DNA of 59,588 bases from Pyramidobacter piscolens (GCA_004558205.1 SFDM01000015.1:1-59588), one strand, 5' to 3'; shown: positions 9,416 to 20,010, counted from the first letter of the stretch. The notes: generated by a model not told the origin, from the letters alone. Made by a program: numbers and translations.

Positions 9416-12207
9416 TGCTCCTCCCTCCTCTTTTTTAAAGCGGCGCCAAGGCAACGCGCCATCGTCTGAAAAAGCGCGGCCGGATCCAGGGGCTTCGCCA
9501 GGTGGGCGTTCATGCCCGCGGCCAGGCAGTTCCGCACGTCGGCGTTAAAGGCGTTGGCCGTCATGGCGATCACCGGCACCGATTTCGCGTCGGGGCGCCG
9601 GAGGCGTCGGATGGCCCGCGCCGCCTCCAGGCCGTCCATCACGGGCATGCGCACGTCCAGCAGGATCAGGTCGTAATGCCAGAGGGGCGAGTGCTCGAAC
9701 AGGTCCACTCCCGCCTTTCCGTCGCAGGCCAGGCAGGGCAGCATGCCCTGTTTTTCGAGCAGCTTCATCACTATTTTCGCGTTCAGCGGATGGTCCTCGC
9801 AGACCAGGACCCTCTTCCCGCGCAGAAGGGGCGCGCCGGCCACGGGCTGAGAGACCGGCGCGGACGCGCCGCGCCAGAGGGGATATTGTATTTCCAGCGT
9901 CACCTCCGTGCCTTCACCCATCCTGCTTTTCACGCTGATTGTGCCGTGCATGAGCTCCACAAGCTGTTTGACGATGGCCATGCCGAGGCCGCTGCCCCCT
10001 TCCGCGCCGGCGTCAGCGCGCCCTTCCTGCGAAAAGGGTTCGAACAGGCGGGGCAGAAAGTCCTCGCTCATGCCGATCCCCGTGTCGCGCACCACGTAGC
10101 GGTCCCTGACGAAGTTTTCGTCCGCCGAAAGGGTTTCCATGGACAGCATGACGGTCCCGCCGGGCGGCGTGTACTTGACGGCATTGGAAATCACGTTGAT
10201 CAGCACCTGCTCCAGCCTCGAGGCGTCGGCCATGACGGGCGGCCACTGCCCGGGGGCGGGGATGGAAAGGCGCAGGTCCAGCTTCACGCCCTTCTCGCTG
10301 GCCAGCAGCCGGGCGTGGGACAGCATGTTGCCGAGGATCTCCTCGCTGTCGATAGGGCTTAAGCGCAGTTCCAGACGCCCCTGCTCGATCTTGTTCATGT
10401 CCAGGGTGTCGTTGATCAGGCTCAGGAGATAGCGCCCCGACAGCTCGACCTGCCTGAGGTTCTCCTTTAAAACCGCCGGGTCGCCCTCGTCCTTCGAGAG
10501 AGCCGCCAGCCCCAGGATCCCGTTCATGGGCGTGCGCATGTCGTGGCTCATGCGCGACATGAAGTCCGTCTTGGCGCGGTTCGCCATCGCCAGCTCGCGG
10601 TTTTTCCGCTTCGTGGCAAGGGCGTAGAACAGCATGGAAAACAGGAACGCCGCCAGGGCCGCGGCGGCCAGGACGGCGGCCGCCGCACGGCGGGGGCTTA
10701 AATAAAACCAGTCCAGAAGCGACGGCACGCGCGACCGGACCTGCTCGTCAAAGGCCTGGGCTATCATGGCGTCGGGCAGGACCAGGAGCGCCTTGTCCAG
10801 CACATCCACCAGGACGGCGTCGCTGGATTTGGATACGGCCATGCAGTAGGAACTGGCGAAATTGAAGATGGATAAAAACTGCAGCGACCTGTACTTGGGA
10901 AAGGTGGAATAGTAGTTAGCCAGCGGCAGGGTACAGTAGACGGCGTCCGCTTCGCCAGCCAGGACCAGGTCAAGGCATTCTTCATAAGAGGAACAGAACA
11001 CCGTCTCTCCCCCGCGGCTCTTCGCCAGATGGTAGGCCATATAGGTACCGGGGACTGTGGCGATCCGATTCACGCCGCCGGCCCGCGGGTTGACGGCCAG
11101 TTTGTTGAAGAAGGTGACGTAGCTCCGGCTGATCCAGGCGTTATGCCGGGCCGCCCACTCGTAATCGTGGACAAAGGAACCGACCATGTCGGCCTTTCCC
11201 CGGGCGAACTCCGAAAGCAGATCCTTCGTGTCCGGCGCGATCACCGGCGTGAACTGAAGGCCCGTGGTCCTGGCAATCTCCTGAAAGACGGTCTTGGCGC
11301 TCCCCTGGAGCTTGCCGTCGCGGTCGCAGTCCTGACGGGCCACGAGGACCGTCACGGTCTTTTTCCGGGCCACGTAGTCCCGCTCCTCCCGGGTCAGCGA
11401 GGGCCAGGCGCCGCTGGCGGAGACCTGGTATTTTTCGTTCAGGCCGTACCAGAAGTCGGGCATGCTGGCGGAGATCTTCCGAAGGGCCATATCGGCCTGG
11501 TCCAGGAGGGAACGGTCCCCCTTTTTGGCGATCATGTAGGAATCGGTCTCGGGCAGCACGGCCACGATGCGACAGTCCCGAATGCCGCGGTTGGAAGCGC
11601 TGATGAAGGCGCCGATCTCGCCGGTTTTCAGCGCCTCGATCAGGCTCTTCTGGTCGGGGTAACCGTCTTTCACGGTCACGCGGCAGCCCTTGCCGAGGAG
11701 GAACTCGGCGAAGCGCCCGCTGTTGCGGCTGCCTATAAGCCCACCCACGACAAGGCCGCGCATACCTTCATAGTCCTCGTAGCAGACCGGCGACTCGGGC
11801 AGGGTCAGCAGGCTGGCCCGGTTAGTGCAGAAAACTTCGCGGGAGTACTCGTAAAGCGCCGCGCGCCCAGCTGTCTTCTGGTAGGTGACGAAGAGCTCGA
11901 TCCGCCCCGATTCCAAAAGGTCTTTAGCGTCTCTGTAGTTCGTCTCCACGAGCTCGTAACGCCAGTCGCAGTGAAGGGCGATCTCCTGAAGGATCTCGTA
12001 GGCCATGCCGCCGTATGAGCCGTTAGGGCCTTCGAACAAAAAGCCCTGAAGCGGGGCGTAGCCGACGCGCACCACCCGTTCGGGCGCCGCGGCCAGCCCC
12101 GCCGGCGCGGCGGCGCAGAGCAGCAGCGCCGCCAGCAAAACCGCCGCACGGCATCCGCGGGAAACAGGTTGTCGGCCTTCTAAGGATTCCCGTGATGAGC
12201 CTTTCAT
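9412..12207 (-). CDS. Hybrid sensor histidine kinase with two solute-binding sensor domains
   Basis: 931 aa from ATG 12207, which overlaps the stop of the upstream PAS kinase (ATGA); GGAGAGACACACCC precedes it. Order: signal peptide (to about residue 40), two SBP_bac_3 domains (about 43-260 and 270-490), a membrane helix (about 505-530), HisKA with phospho-His 555 (SRMSHDMRTPMN), HATPase (DTGIGMS, GSGLGMA), receiver (CEDHPLN, LLDVRMPVMDG). Same build as the kinase at 3605. The longer open frame upstream of 12207 is only antisense-like readthrough of the neighbouring gene and is not used. Confidence 0.87.
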   Translation of the reverse strand: MKGSSRESLEGRQPVSRGCRAAVLLAALLLCAAAPAGLAAAPERVVRVGYAPLQGFLFEGPNGSYGGMAYEILQEIALHCDWRYELVETNYRDAKDLLESGRIELFVTYQKTAGRAALYEYSREVFCTNRASLLTLPESPVCYEDYEGMRGLVVGGLIGSRNSGRFAEFLLGKGCRVTVKDGYPDQKSLIEALKTGEIGAFISASNRGIRDCRIVAVLPETDSYMIAKKGDRSLLDQADMALRKISASMPDFWYGLNEKYQVSASGAWPSLTREERDYVARKKTVTVLVARQDCDRDGKLQGSAKTVFQEIARTTGLQFTPVIAPDTKDLLSEFARGKADMVGSFVHDYEWAARHNAWISRSYVTFFNKLAVNPRAGGVNRIATVPGTYMAYHLAKSRGGETVFCSSYEECLDLVLAGEADAVYCTLPLANYYSTFPKYRSLQFLSIFNFASSYCMAVSKSSDAVLVDVLDKALLVLPDAMIAQAFDEQVRSRVPSLLDWFYLSPRRAAAAVLAAAALAAFLFSMLFYALATKRKNRELAMANRAKTDFMSRMSHDMRTPMNGILGLAALSKDEGDPAVLKENLRQVELSGRYLLSLINDTLDMNKIEQGRLELRLSPIDSEEILGNMLSHARLLASEKGVKLDLRLSIPAPGQWPPVMADASRLEQVLINVISNAVKYTPPGGTVMLSMETLSADENFVRDRYVVRDTGIGMSEDFLPRLFEPFSQEGRADAGAEGGSGLGMAIVKQLVELMHGTISVKSRMGEGTEVTLEIQYPLWRGASAPVSQPVAGAPLLRGKRVLVCEDHPLNAKIVMKLLEKQGMLPCLACDGKAGVDLFEHSPLWHYDLILLDVRMPVMDGLEAARAIRRLRRPDAKSVPVIAMTANAFNADVRNCLAAGMNAHLAKPLDPAALFQTMARCLGAALKKRREEQ

Positions 12208-15200
12208 GGGTGTGTCTCTCCTTTCGTCGGATTTCGGCTTTCGCCGATCTGTCCCGCCAGCGTTTGAAACAGCAGCTGCGGCTCGATCGGCTTGGCCAGA
12301 TGGGCGTTCATGCCGGCCTCCTTCGACCGTTTCTCGTCCTCGTCGAAGGCGTTGGCCGTCATGGCGATCACGGGCACGCGCTTCGCGTCGGCGCGGTCCA
12401 GGGCGCGGAGCTCTCTCGCCGCGTCCAGGCCGTTCATGACGGGCATGCGTATGTCCATTAGCACCGCGTCGTAATAAAAGGCGGGCGACGCGCTGAAACG
12501 GTCCAGGGCTTCCCGGCCGTTCCCAGCCAGGTCCACCAGCATTTTCCGGTGTTCCAGAAGCTTTTTGGCGATCTCCCTGTTCAGGGGATGATCGTCCACC
12601 AGCAGGACCCGTTTGTCTTTCAGGATGGTCAGGGGCGCGGCCCCCCCGGCCGCCTTTTGCTCCTTCGCCGCCGCCTTCATGCGGTATTTCAGCGGGAAGG
12701 CAAAGGTGAAGGCGGAACCTTTTCCGAGTTCGCTGTCCACAGAGACGGAGCCGCCCATGGACTCGGCGATCCTCTTCACGAGAGCCAGGCCCAGTCCCGT
12801 TCCCGGGACCTGGTCTGAAAAGGGGTTGCGCTCCTGTTCGAAGGGCTTGAAAATGCGGGTCAGGAACTGGCGGCTCATGCCGCAGCCCGTGTCGCTGACG
12901 GTGATATTCTCGGTGTCGCCGCCGGCGCCCGGCAGGCGCTGAATCTTCAGCGTGACGGCGCCGCCCGGGGAGGTGAACTTCAGCGCGTTGTTGATCAGGT
13001 TCATCAGCACCTGCCGCATTCTCAGGGGATCCACAAAGCATTCCACGCTCATAAGCGGCTTGACGTCGGGATAGACAAAGCGGATGTCCCTGGCCCGCGC
13101 CGAGGAAAGAGCCATAGCGATGCAGGAGTCCAGCAGAGCGCCGGCGCAAAACCATTCAGGCTGCATGGTCAGGCTGCCCCGTTCGATGCGGCTCATGTCC
13201 AGCACGTCGTTCAGAATGCCCAGGAGGTAGGCGCTGGATAGGTCGATCTTTTTCAGATAGTCCGCTACCTCGGGGTTCCGCGCCGATTCCTGGGCCAGCT
13301 TGGTCATGCCGATGATGGCGTTCATGGGGGTCCTGATCTCGTGGCTCATCTGAGCGAGGAAGTCGCTCTTGGCGCGGTTCGCCGCGTTCGCGGCTTCTAC
13401 CGCTTCCCGGAGGACCTGCTTCTGCCGCTGCTCTTCCTCGTAGAGGTCGGTGATGTCACGGCGTGCGATGACGATATCGGTGCGGCTGTCGTCCAGATAG
13501 AAAGCGCGGATCTTCTTGCGGCGGACCTGGCGTTCGCCGCCGAGGAAGCAGTGGACGAAGGTCACCACCTTTTCCTTGCCGAGGGCCTTTTCCAAGGCTC
13601 CGAGCTCGAAGAAACCGCGGCAGCGCTCCTGTTCGGAAGGCTCTACCCATTGGCTGATCAGGCGCTCCGCCACCGCGGCGTAGTCGCAGTCGCTGCGGTA
13701 GGCGTCTACGTTGAAGGACTGTTTTGCCCTGACCAGATGGGCCTGCCGCGTCTTCACGCTGACCAGGATGATGAACTCTATTTCCTCGTCGATCAGGCTG
13801 TCCACGGCGAGCTGGTCTTTCTTTTCGCGGTCCACGTCGTAGGAATACTCGTAGAGCAGGATATGCCCCGTGGCGGGGTCGCGGAGGATGTCCAGGACGT
13901 TGCGCTGCCACAGGAGCTTTCCGCCGGACATAAAGCGCCGGAACTCAAGGGAGCCCGTCGTGCCGCCGCGCTCGTAAAAGCTCAGCAGCGCCTCCCTGTC
14001 GTGTTTCTTGATGAAGCTCTGCTGCCCTTCGGAACCGAAAATGCTTTCGGAAATCACGCGGACTGCCTCGGGAAAGGACATGCCCGCCAATACGGGGGAA
14101 ACTCCTCGGACTTGCCGGTGAGAGACGACCGTATTCCTGGTCAGGTCGGCGATCGCGTAGGCGACCAGCGTCTTCCTGTCGGCGAAGGGCTTGCGCTGTT
14201 CCAGAGCCACGCGGTCTTCCAACGCCTTTTCGGCGTCGATGGGCTGGCAGGAGCAGACCACCAGCGCCGGACGGCCCTCTTCCAAGGACAGCACGTTGAA
14301 ACGGCAGCGGCCCCAATGCTCGGTGCCGTCGCGGTACAGGATTTTGCTGTCGAACTGGACCTCCCGCTCCCCCGCTTGAATCCGCTCCATGCCCCTGCGG
14401 TAAAGAAGGAGGTACTCGGGGGAGATGAAGCCCATCCGCAAATTGGCTATGGAATGCCTGTCAAGCCGCTCGGGCAGGCCGAAATCGTCGCGGAGTTTTT
14501 TATAGCAGTGCACCGTGCCGGTGGGGACATGGCAGGTCCACATCCACATGCCGGCGAATCCCGACGCGGCTTCGATCACTTCCTCGCTGCGGCGGAGCTT
14601 CTCCTCCGCCGCCTTCGCCGCGGTGATATCCGACAGATATTCGAGCCTGGCGGGCTTGCCGTTCCACATCGTTTCGCTGACGTTGACGGCAAAGTACCGG
14701 CCAAGCCGGGGGATGAAGATCTGCTGCGGCGTCCGGGCGGCGTCGGCGTTGTGAAGCTGGCAGTACTCGCAGGGCGAGTCTCTGTGATGCAGCACGGCGT
14801 AGCAGGTTTTGCCCGTGTAGTCGCCGGGCGGGGCCCCCATCAGTTCAAGGCCGGCGCGGTTGATGTAGTACAGCTCGTAGTTGTTTTTATCGATGATGTA
14901 GATGCCCGTGCGGGTCAGATCCAGGATTTTGAGCTGGGTCTCGAACTGCTGCGATACGGGCGTAAAGACGGCGAGCAGGCGAGGCTGGCCGCCGCGGCTC
15001 TGGCCGTGGCGCGAGAACACGCCGTTGATCCACCGCCAGCCCTCCCGGGCGGACACCCGATAGGACAGAGCCGAGGAGCACCCGTCGAGGACGGCCGAAC
15101 GGACCGCGCCGTACAGGGCCTCCCGGTCTCCGGAATAGACCAGGTCTTTGGCGGCGCCGCCGAAAAAGGCCGCCGGGCTTTCGCCGGAGAAGCCCGCAAG

Positions 15201-16106
15201 CGCTTCCACCCCGGCCGAAAGGTAGAGCGGAACCAGGCGGCCGCCGTCTTCGAACTGATAAAAGGCAATGCCGCCGTGCATGGCGTCGACAATGTCTTCG
15301 ATCATGCGGAGGTGTTCTTTCTCGTCGGTGATGTCGTAGCAGACCGAGATAATGGCGTCCCTTCCGTCTTCGGCGACGACTTTCTTCCCGATGTCGTGAA
15401 CCCAGATGTAGCCGCCATCCCTGCGGCGCATCCTGTACTCCACGGTGTATCCGCCGCTCTCGCCGATCTGGCGGGCCACCTGGCGGTCCACCTCGTCCCG
15501 GTCGTCGGGGTGCATGCAGTTCGAGATCAGGCCGCCGACATCACTCACAAAATCGTCTTCGCCGGCATAGCCCAGGTATTGGAGCATTTGGCCGTTGATA
15601 AAGTAGAAGGGGAAGCCTTTTTCGATATAGCCGCCCATCATGCCGCCGGGCACCGTGGAGGATAGCAGATCCTGGCGCATCTGGCGGATCGTCTCCCTGG
15701 CCAGGGCCACGGGGTAGAACTCGCCGGGTTTCTGGGCGGCGCTGGACTGGGACATGTGCATGGTCAAAATCCGGCTTTCTCCGTCTTCCAGACCGGCGCT
15801 GGCGGACAGGCGCACCGTCAGCTCGACGCCCGAGCCGGCCACGCGGGCGCGCAAAAGGGCGGAACTGGAATTTTCCCCCGTGTTCAGAAGCTTTTCATCT
15901 AGAAATTCGACCCGATAGGGCGCGGGCATCTGCGCCATTTCGCGCTTCATGTAGGCGCGCGCCTCTTCCCGGCTCTGCACGTCTTCTTCATCGGAGGTTC
16001 CAAACCAGCAGATATGCTCGGCCAGAACTGTCAGGGCTTTTTCGGGGTTTCGCTCCTCGAAGTCAAAGCGGCAGAAGTCCTTGATCAGGTCTAATGCGTT
16101 TCTCAT
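12204..16106 (-). CDS. Cytosolic multi-PAS hybrid histidine kinase
   Basis: 1300 aa. ATG 16106 is preferred over ATG 16112 because GAGGTGA ends directly against the first ATG and is 8-9 bases from the second. No signal peptide or membrane helix is seen. The first 130 residues look like a SnoaL/NTF2-type fold, then come about five PAS-like sections: one with the PAC signature EYRMRRRDGGYIWV, one carrying a CEYC pair. HisKA has phospho-His 922 (AQMSHEIRTPMN), then HATPase (DTGCGMS, GTGLGLA) and a receiver (VDDHPLN, LMDIRMPVMNG). It probably integrates intracellular signals such as redox or small ligands with the membrane kinases encoded downstream. Confidence 0.85.
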   Translation of the reverse strand: MRNALDLIKDFCRFDFEERNPEKALTVLAEHICWFGTSDEEDVQSREEARAYMKREMAQMPAPYRVEFLDEKLLNTGENSSSALLRARVAGSGVELTVRLSASAGLEDGESRILTMHMSQSSAAQKPGEFYPVALARETIRQMRQDLLSSTVPGGMMGGYIEKGFPFYFINGQMLQYLGYAGEDDFVSDVGGLISNCMHPDDRDEVDRQVARQIGESGGYTVEYRMRRRDGGYIWVHDIGKKVVAEDGRDAIISVCYDITDEKEHLRMIEDIVDAMHGGIAFYQFEDGGRLVPLYLSAGVEALAGFSGESPAAFFGGAAKDLVYSGDREALYGAVRSAVLDGCSSALSYRVSAREGWRWINGVFSRHGQSRGGQPRLLAVFTPVSQQFETQLKILDLTRTGIYIIDKNNYELYYINRAGLELMGAPPGDYTGKTCYAVLHHRDSPCEYCQLHNADAARTPQQIFIPRLGRYFAVNVSETMWNGKPARLEYLSDITAAKAAEEKLRRSEEVIEAASGFAGMWMWTCHVPTGTVHCYKKLRDDFGLPERLDRHSIANLRMGFISPEYLLLYRRGMERIQAGEREVQFDSKILYRDGTEHWGRCRFNVLSLEEGRPALVVCSCQPIDAEKALEDRVALEQRKPFADRKTLVAYAIADLTRNTVVSHRQVRGVSPVLAGMSFPEAVRVISESIFGSEGQQSFIKKHDREALLSFYERGGTTGSLEFRRFMSGGKLLWQRNVLDILRDPATGHILLYEYSYDVDREKKDQLAVDSLIDEEIEFIILVSVKTRQAHLVRAKQSFNVDAYRSDCDYAAVAERLISQWVEPSEQERCRGFFELGALEKALGKEKVVTFVHCFLGGERQVRRKKIRAFYLDDSRTDIVIARRDITDLYEEEQRQKQVLREAVEAANAANRAKSDFLAQMSHEIRTPMNAIIGMTKLAQESARNPEVADYLKKIDLSSAYLLGILNDVLDMSRIERGSLTMQPEWFCAGALLDSCIAMALSSARARDIRFVYPDVKPLMSVECFVDPLRMRQVLMNLINNALKFTSPGGAVTLKIQRLPGAGGDTENITVSDTGCGMSRQFLTRIFKPFEQERNPFSDQVPGTGLGLALVKRIAESMGGSVSVDSELGKGSAFTFAFPLKYRMKAAAKEQKAAGGAAPLTILKDKRVLLVDDHPLNREIAKKLLEHRKMLVDLAGNGREALDRFSASPAFYYDAVLMDIRMPVMNGLDAARELRALDRADAKRVPVIAMTANAFDEDEKRSKEAGMNAHLAKPIEPQLLFQTLAGQIGESRNPTKGETHP

Positions 16107-16208
16107 AGTCATTCACCTCAGATTCATCGCGCGGCGTCGTCCATTTTTTGACCTGTCCGTCGGGCGCCGAAGGGGTTCGGACACGGCGGCCGGCCGTTTT
16201 TCCGCCGC

Positions 16209-19200
16209 TTATCCGAGCGCGGGCGGCGGCACTTTCCCGCACCGCCGCTCCGCCTCCATGATCGCGCAGGAGATGCGGCGCTGGACGGCGCCCTTATGAG
16301 GCGGCAGCGTGATCACGCCGCAGATTTTCAGACCCACGGCCGCGCGAAGCTGGTCTATGTTTCCTTCTTTGCACACGGCGAGGATCGGGATCCGGTCTCC
16401 GCCGCCCTGACTCAGGATGTACCGATAAAAGGCGTCGTCGTGCATGGCCTGTTTCTGCATGTCCAGGCAGATCACGCGCACGCGTCCGCCGTAGGAACGG
16501 AAGGCCTGCTCAAGCTCTCGAAGGCTGGCGGCGCCCGCGAAGGCCGCGGCGCCGCCGCAGGCCAGGGCGATAGCCGGATAGAGCTGGGGATCGCCGCCGC
16601 AGAGCAGCACGATGGGCTTGCCGTCGTCGCCGATGGGCGGCACCTTTTCGCCGTAGACCGCGGCCCTCCCCCCGCCGGCGCTCTTGGCCTCGTACAGGGC
16701 CTGGTCGGAACGGGCGAAGAGTGTGTCTACGGAGTCGCCTGCCTCGGAGTAGGACAGGCCCACGCTGACGCTGACGTTGAGGTGGAGGCGCTGGCGGCAG
16801 TTCAGCGTCACCGACTTGACGACCTCTTCGGCTTTGCGCCGGGCGATGCCGTGGCCGGGCAGCTTGGTCATGAGCACCACGAATTCGTCGCCGCCGAAAC
16901 GCCCGATCGCGTCGGTCTTGCGGAAGGCGCTGACCAGTTCTTCGGCGACGCAGGCGATGACGGCGTCGCCCGCAGGATGGCCGTGAAGGTCGTTGATCTG
17001 CTTGAACTCGTCGACGTCCACCACCATGAGAGCCTCGCGGCCGTCGGGAAGGGAGTCCAGGATATGGGTGGCGAGCTCCCGGAAGGACATCTTGTTGAGA
17101 AGGCCCGTGGCGGGGTCAAGCTCGCTCTTCCGCTTGTAGTCCTGTTCGATGGTGTCGAAGGTGGAGGTGCGGCGGCTGACTTCCATGACGTGTTTAATGC
17201 GCGCCGCCACGATCTCCTTCACGAAGGGCTTGGCGATATAGTCGTAGACGCCGGCTTCGAAGGCTTCCAGCTGGTCCCGCACGGTGTCGTTGCCGGCCAT
17301 CATGATCTTGGGGATGGATCTGAGGGCGCTGTTCTGGCCGCAGTAACGGAGGAAATCGAGGCCGCTCATGCCGGGCATCTGGTTGTCCACCAGGACCAGG
17401 CGCACTTTGCCGAGGTTGCGGCGCAGGTAGGCCAGCCCCTCTTCGGCGCTGGAGCACATCTGGACGTGGTAGAGGTCCTTGAAGTTCTCGCGCAGGATGA
17501 CGCACTCGGCCTCGCTGTCGTCGATGACCAGGATGGTCATTTTGTGCCGCGGGGAGAAGCTTGTCTGCCGCTCCGGGGCGCCATCGCCCCGGAGCGGCGC
17601 TCGACCCACGTACTTTTCCTCGTATTCAGCGGCGGGGATGGGCCTCGAATAATAATAGCCCTGGACGCTGTCGCAGCCGGCGCCTTCCAGAAAATCGCGC
17701 TGGCGGCGGTTTTCCACGCCCTCGACCACCACGCTCATGCCCAGCCAGTTGGCCATTTTGATCACGCAGGCCAGGATGATCTCGCCGCGTTCCGTCTCGT
17801 CCTTGACGGGCAGGAACTTCATGTCCACTTTCAGCACGTCCACTTTGATGCGCTTGAGCGTGTTCAGCGACGAATAGCCGCTGCCGAAGTCGTCCATCAG
17901 AATTGTGAAGCCGGCGTCGCGGAGCGATTCGATGGTCTTCTCCATCAGCTTGGGATTGGTCATGTAGGCGCTCTCGGTGACTTCCAGCTGAAGCAGCGAC
18001 AGGGGAATCTCGTATTTTTTGACGAGCCGCCTCATGAGCTCCGAGAGATGGGGGTTGTAGAGGCTGACGCGCGAGATGTTGACCGACACGGGGAAGGGGT
18101 TCTTTCCGGCCTTCGCCCAGTCGCGCAGCATGCGGCAGGTCTCTTCCCAGACGTAGCAGTCGAGCTTGGAAATAAAACCGTTGCTCTCGAAGACAGGGAT
18201 GAAGTCGCCGGGCAGGACGACGCCTTTGACGGGATGGATCCAGCGGACCAGGGCCTCGGCGCCGCAGGCGCTTTCGGTGGCGAGGCTGAACTTGGGCTGG
18301 AAGTAGACGGCGAACTGCCGCCCGTCGAGAGCGGCCTGCATCTCGTTGGTGATGGCCAGTTCCGCGGTGAGTTTGCGGCCCATGGCGGCGTCGTAAAACA
18401 TCAGGCTGGCGTCGTACTGGTGCTTGCACTTCTGCGAGGCTACGGAAGCTCGGAAATAGAGCTCTTCGACGCCGAGGGAGGGATCGTCGATCTCGAAGCA
18501 GCCCGCCGAGACCTCCAGGCGGTAATCCCGGCGATAGTTCACGAGGCGCCTTTGGACCTGCTCCACCTTGCCGCGGAGCTTCCCGCGGTCGCCGTCGTAA
18601 TCAAAGCAGGCGCAGAACACGTCGGCGCTGATGCGGCCGAAGGAGCAGAAGAGGCAGCCGGCAACGCTTTCCCTGACGCAGTCGGCCATGAACTTCAGCA
18701 GCGTGTCGCCCTCGGCTTCGCCGAAGGAGGCGTTGTACAGGGCGAAATGGTCGATGTCCAGGCGGACGATGGCGAAGGACAGCTCGGGATGCCCGTCCAG
18801 CATGGCCCGGGTTTCGGCGAAAAGCTTCCCGCGGTTGTGCAGCCCCGTCAGGCCGTCGTGCTCGGCCATATGCTGCATCTTCTCGTAGGCCGTCACCTCG
18901 CTGCGGGCGATGGCGTTTCTCAGTCGGCTGGACAGGACTTTGGCGTTGTAGGGTTTGGTCACAAAGTCCCAGGCGCCCGCATCCAGGGCGCGCTGTTCGG
19001 CCTCGTCGTCGGTATTGCCGGTGGTGACGATCACGGGCAGGTCTTCCATGCCGGCTTCCTGGATTTTGGCGAGCACGTCGTAACCGGTCATGATAGGCAT
19101 CACGATGTCCAGCAGGACCGCGGCCAGTTTGTTCTTCTTCTCGGAAATGATCTGCCAGGCTTCCTCGCCGTCGACGGCTTCTAAAATCCCGTAGCTGCCC

Positions 19201-19274
19201 TGAAGGATTTTTTTCAGGACTTTTCTGTTGAGCGGTTCGTCTTCGGCAATTAATATGGTCTGCCTGTTCTCCAT
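16209..19274 (-). CDS. Receiver-GGDEF-EAL-receiver-GGDEF cyclic-di-GMP protein
   Basis: 1021 aa, start ATG 19274 with AGGAGG nine bases upstream. Order: receiver (1-125, LLDIVMP), GGDEF-like domain that is degenerate (about 140-300; the signature is SADVF), EAL phosphodiesterase (about 320-560; EALVRW at about 339, MDDFGSGYSSL, EGVE), second receiver (about 578-700, LVDNQMPG), intact diguanylate cyclase (FGGDEF at about 792 with an RKTD inhibitory site five residues before it), and a C-terminal receiver-like tail of about 110 aa. It can in principle both make and degrade c-di-GMP. Likely an output of the kinase relay; first gene of the operon, 102 bases upstream of the PAS kinase. Confidence 0.88.
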   Translation of the reverse strand: MENRQTILIAEDEPLNRKVLKKILQGSYGILEAVDGEEAWQIISEKKNKLAAVLLDIVMPIMTGYDVLAKIQEAGMEDLPVIVTTGNTDDEAEQRALDAGAWDFVTKPYNAKVLSSRLRNAIARSEVTAYEKMQHMAEHDGLTGLHNRGKLFAETRAMLDGHPELSFAIVRLDIDHFALYNASFGEAEGDTLLKFMADCVRESVAGCLFCSFGRISADVFCACFDYDGDRGKLRGKVEQVQRRLVNYRRDYRLEVSAGCFEIDDPSLGVEELYFRASVASQKCKHQYDASLMFYDAAMGRKLTAELAITNEMQAALDGRQFAVYFQPKFSLATESACGAEALVRWIHPVKGVVLPGDFIPVFESNGFISKLDCYVWEETCRMLRDWAKAGKNPFPVSVNISRVSLYNPHLSELMRRLVKKYEIPLSLLQLEVTESAYMTNPKLMEKTIESLRDAGFTILMDDFGSGYSSLNTLKRIKVDVLKVDMKFLPVKDETERGEIILACVIKMANWLGMSVVVEGVENRRQRDFLEGAGCDSVQGYYYSRPIPAAEYEEKYVGRAPLRGDGAPERQTSFSPRHKMTILVIDDSEAECVILRENFKDLYHVQMCSSAEEGLAYLRRNLGKVRLVLVDNQMPGMSGLDFLRYCGQNSALRSIPKIMMAGNDTVRDQLEAFEAGVYDYIAKPFVKEIVAARIKHVMEVSRRTSTFDTIEQDYKRKSELDPATGLLNKMSFRELATHILDSLPDGREALMVVDVDEFKQINDLHGHPAGDAVIACVAEELVSAFRKTDAIGRFGGDEFVVLMTKLPGHGIARRKAEEVVKSVTLNCRQRLHLNVSVSVGLSYSEAGDSVDTLFARSDQALYEAKSAGGGRAAVYGEKVPPIGDDGKPIVLLCGGDPQLYPAIALACGGAAAFAGAASLRELEQAFRSYGGRVRVICLDMQKQAMHDDAFYRYILSQGGGDRIPILAVCKEGNIDQLRAAVGLKICGVITLPPHKGAVQRRISCAIMEAERRCGKVPPPALG

Positions 19275-19306
19275 GGATCAGCGCCTCCTGCCTTTTTTCC
19301 TGGAAA

Positions 19307-19322
19307 TGTCCCACATGGAACA
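19307..19322. other. Degenerate parS-like palindrome
   Basis: TGTCCCACATGGAACA differs at two positions from the perfect palindromes at 20020 and 27431. It lies just upstream of the GGDEF/EAL gene start. It may be a weak ParB site or chance; the 19275-20010 gap otherwise shows no gene that I trust. Confidence 0.3.
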
Positions 19323-20010
19323 TTTTTTTTAAATTCCCTTATCGTCTTCCGGACGGGACGAACGCCACGCTTGCGGCCGCAAGCGCGGCGCCAGGATAAC
19401 GGGAGCCGGGGCGTCCCGATTCTCTGTTCCGTCGTGAAAATAGTCTAAAAATTAAAACCTAGAAACGTAAAAAAAAATAAATGCACGTCTGCGTGTTCCC
19501 ACATCAGGCGTGCATTTTCAGACTTTGCAGCTGGCTGCCGTCATGCGTGCCGCGGCCCTATAGCTTTGCGAAGCGGCTGAAGGCCGCCGTGCTCTTCCCT
19601 ATTCAATTCGGGTTCCCTTTTCGCCGCCCTCACTCCCGCGGCGGCGGGACGGAGGGAACAGCTCAGGGCTCCCCCTCGGGACGCAAAAGTTCCGCCGTCA
19701 TTCCCACCGCGTTCGAAACTTTTTTATGCTCCCTTCGCACGGCACACCACTGTTTGCACTTTACAACAGAAAACAATCCGAGTCAATATAAGCCGTCTAT
19801 ATTTATAAGCTTTTTTAGTCGTCTCTTTACCAAAAAACGCGTTGGATTTAAAAAAGAGTAAATTATGAAATAATAACATTAAATTGTAATTCCCTGCCAG
19901 GACAGTCCAAGCGGAAAACTGGAACGCCGCGGGCGCGGTGGGCGCACAGGGATAAAAACACGGGAAGGCGCGTTTTTTAGGGGATGCCCCCTTCCCCAAA
20001 AATGGAATTT

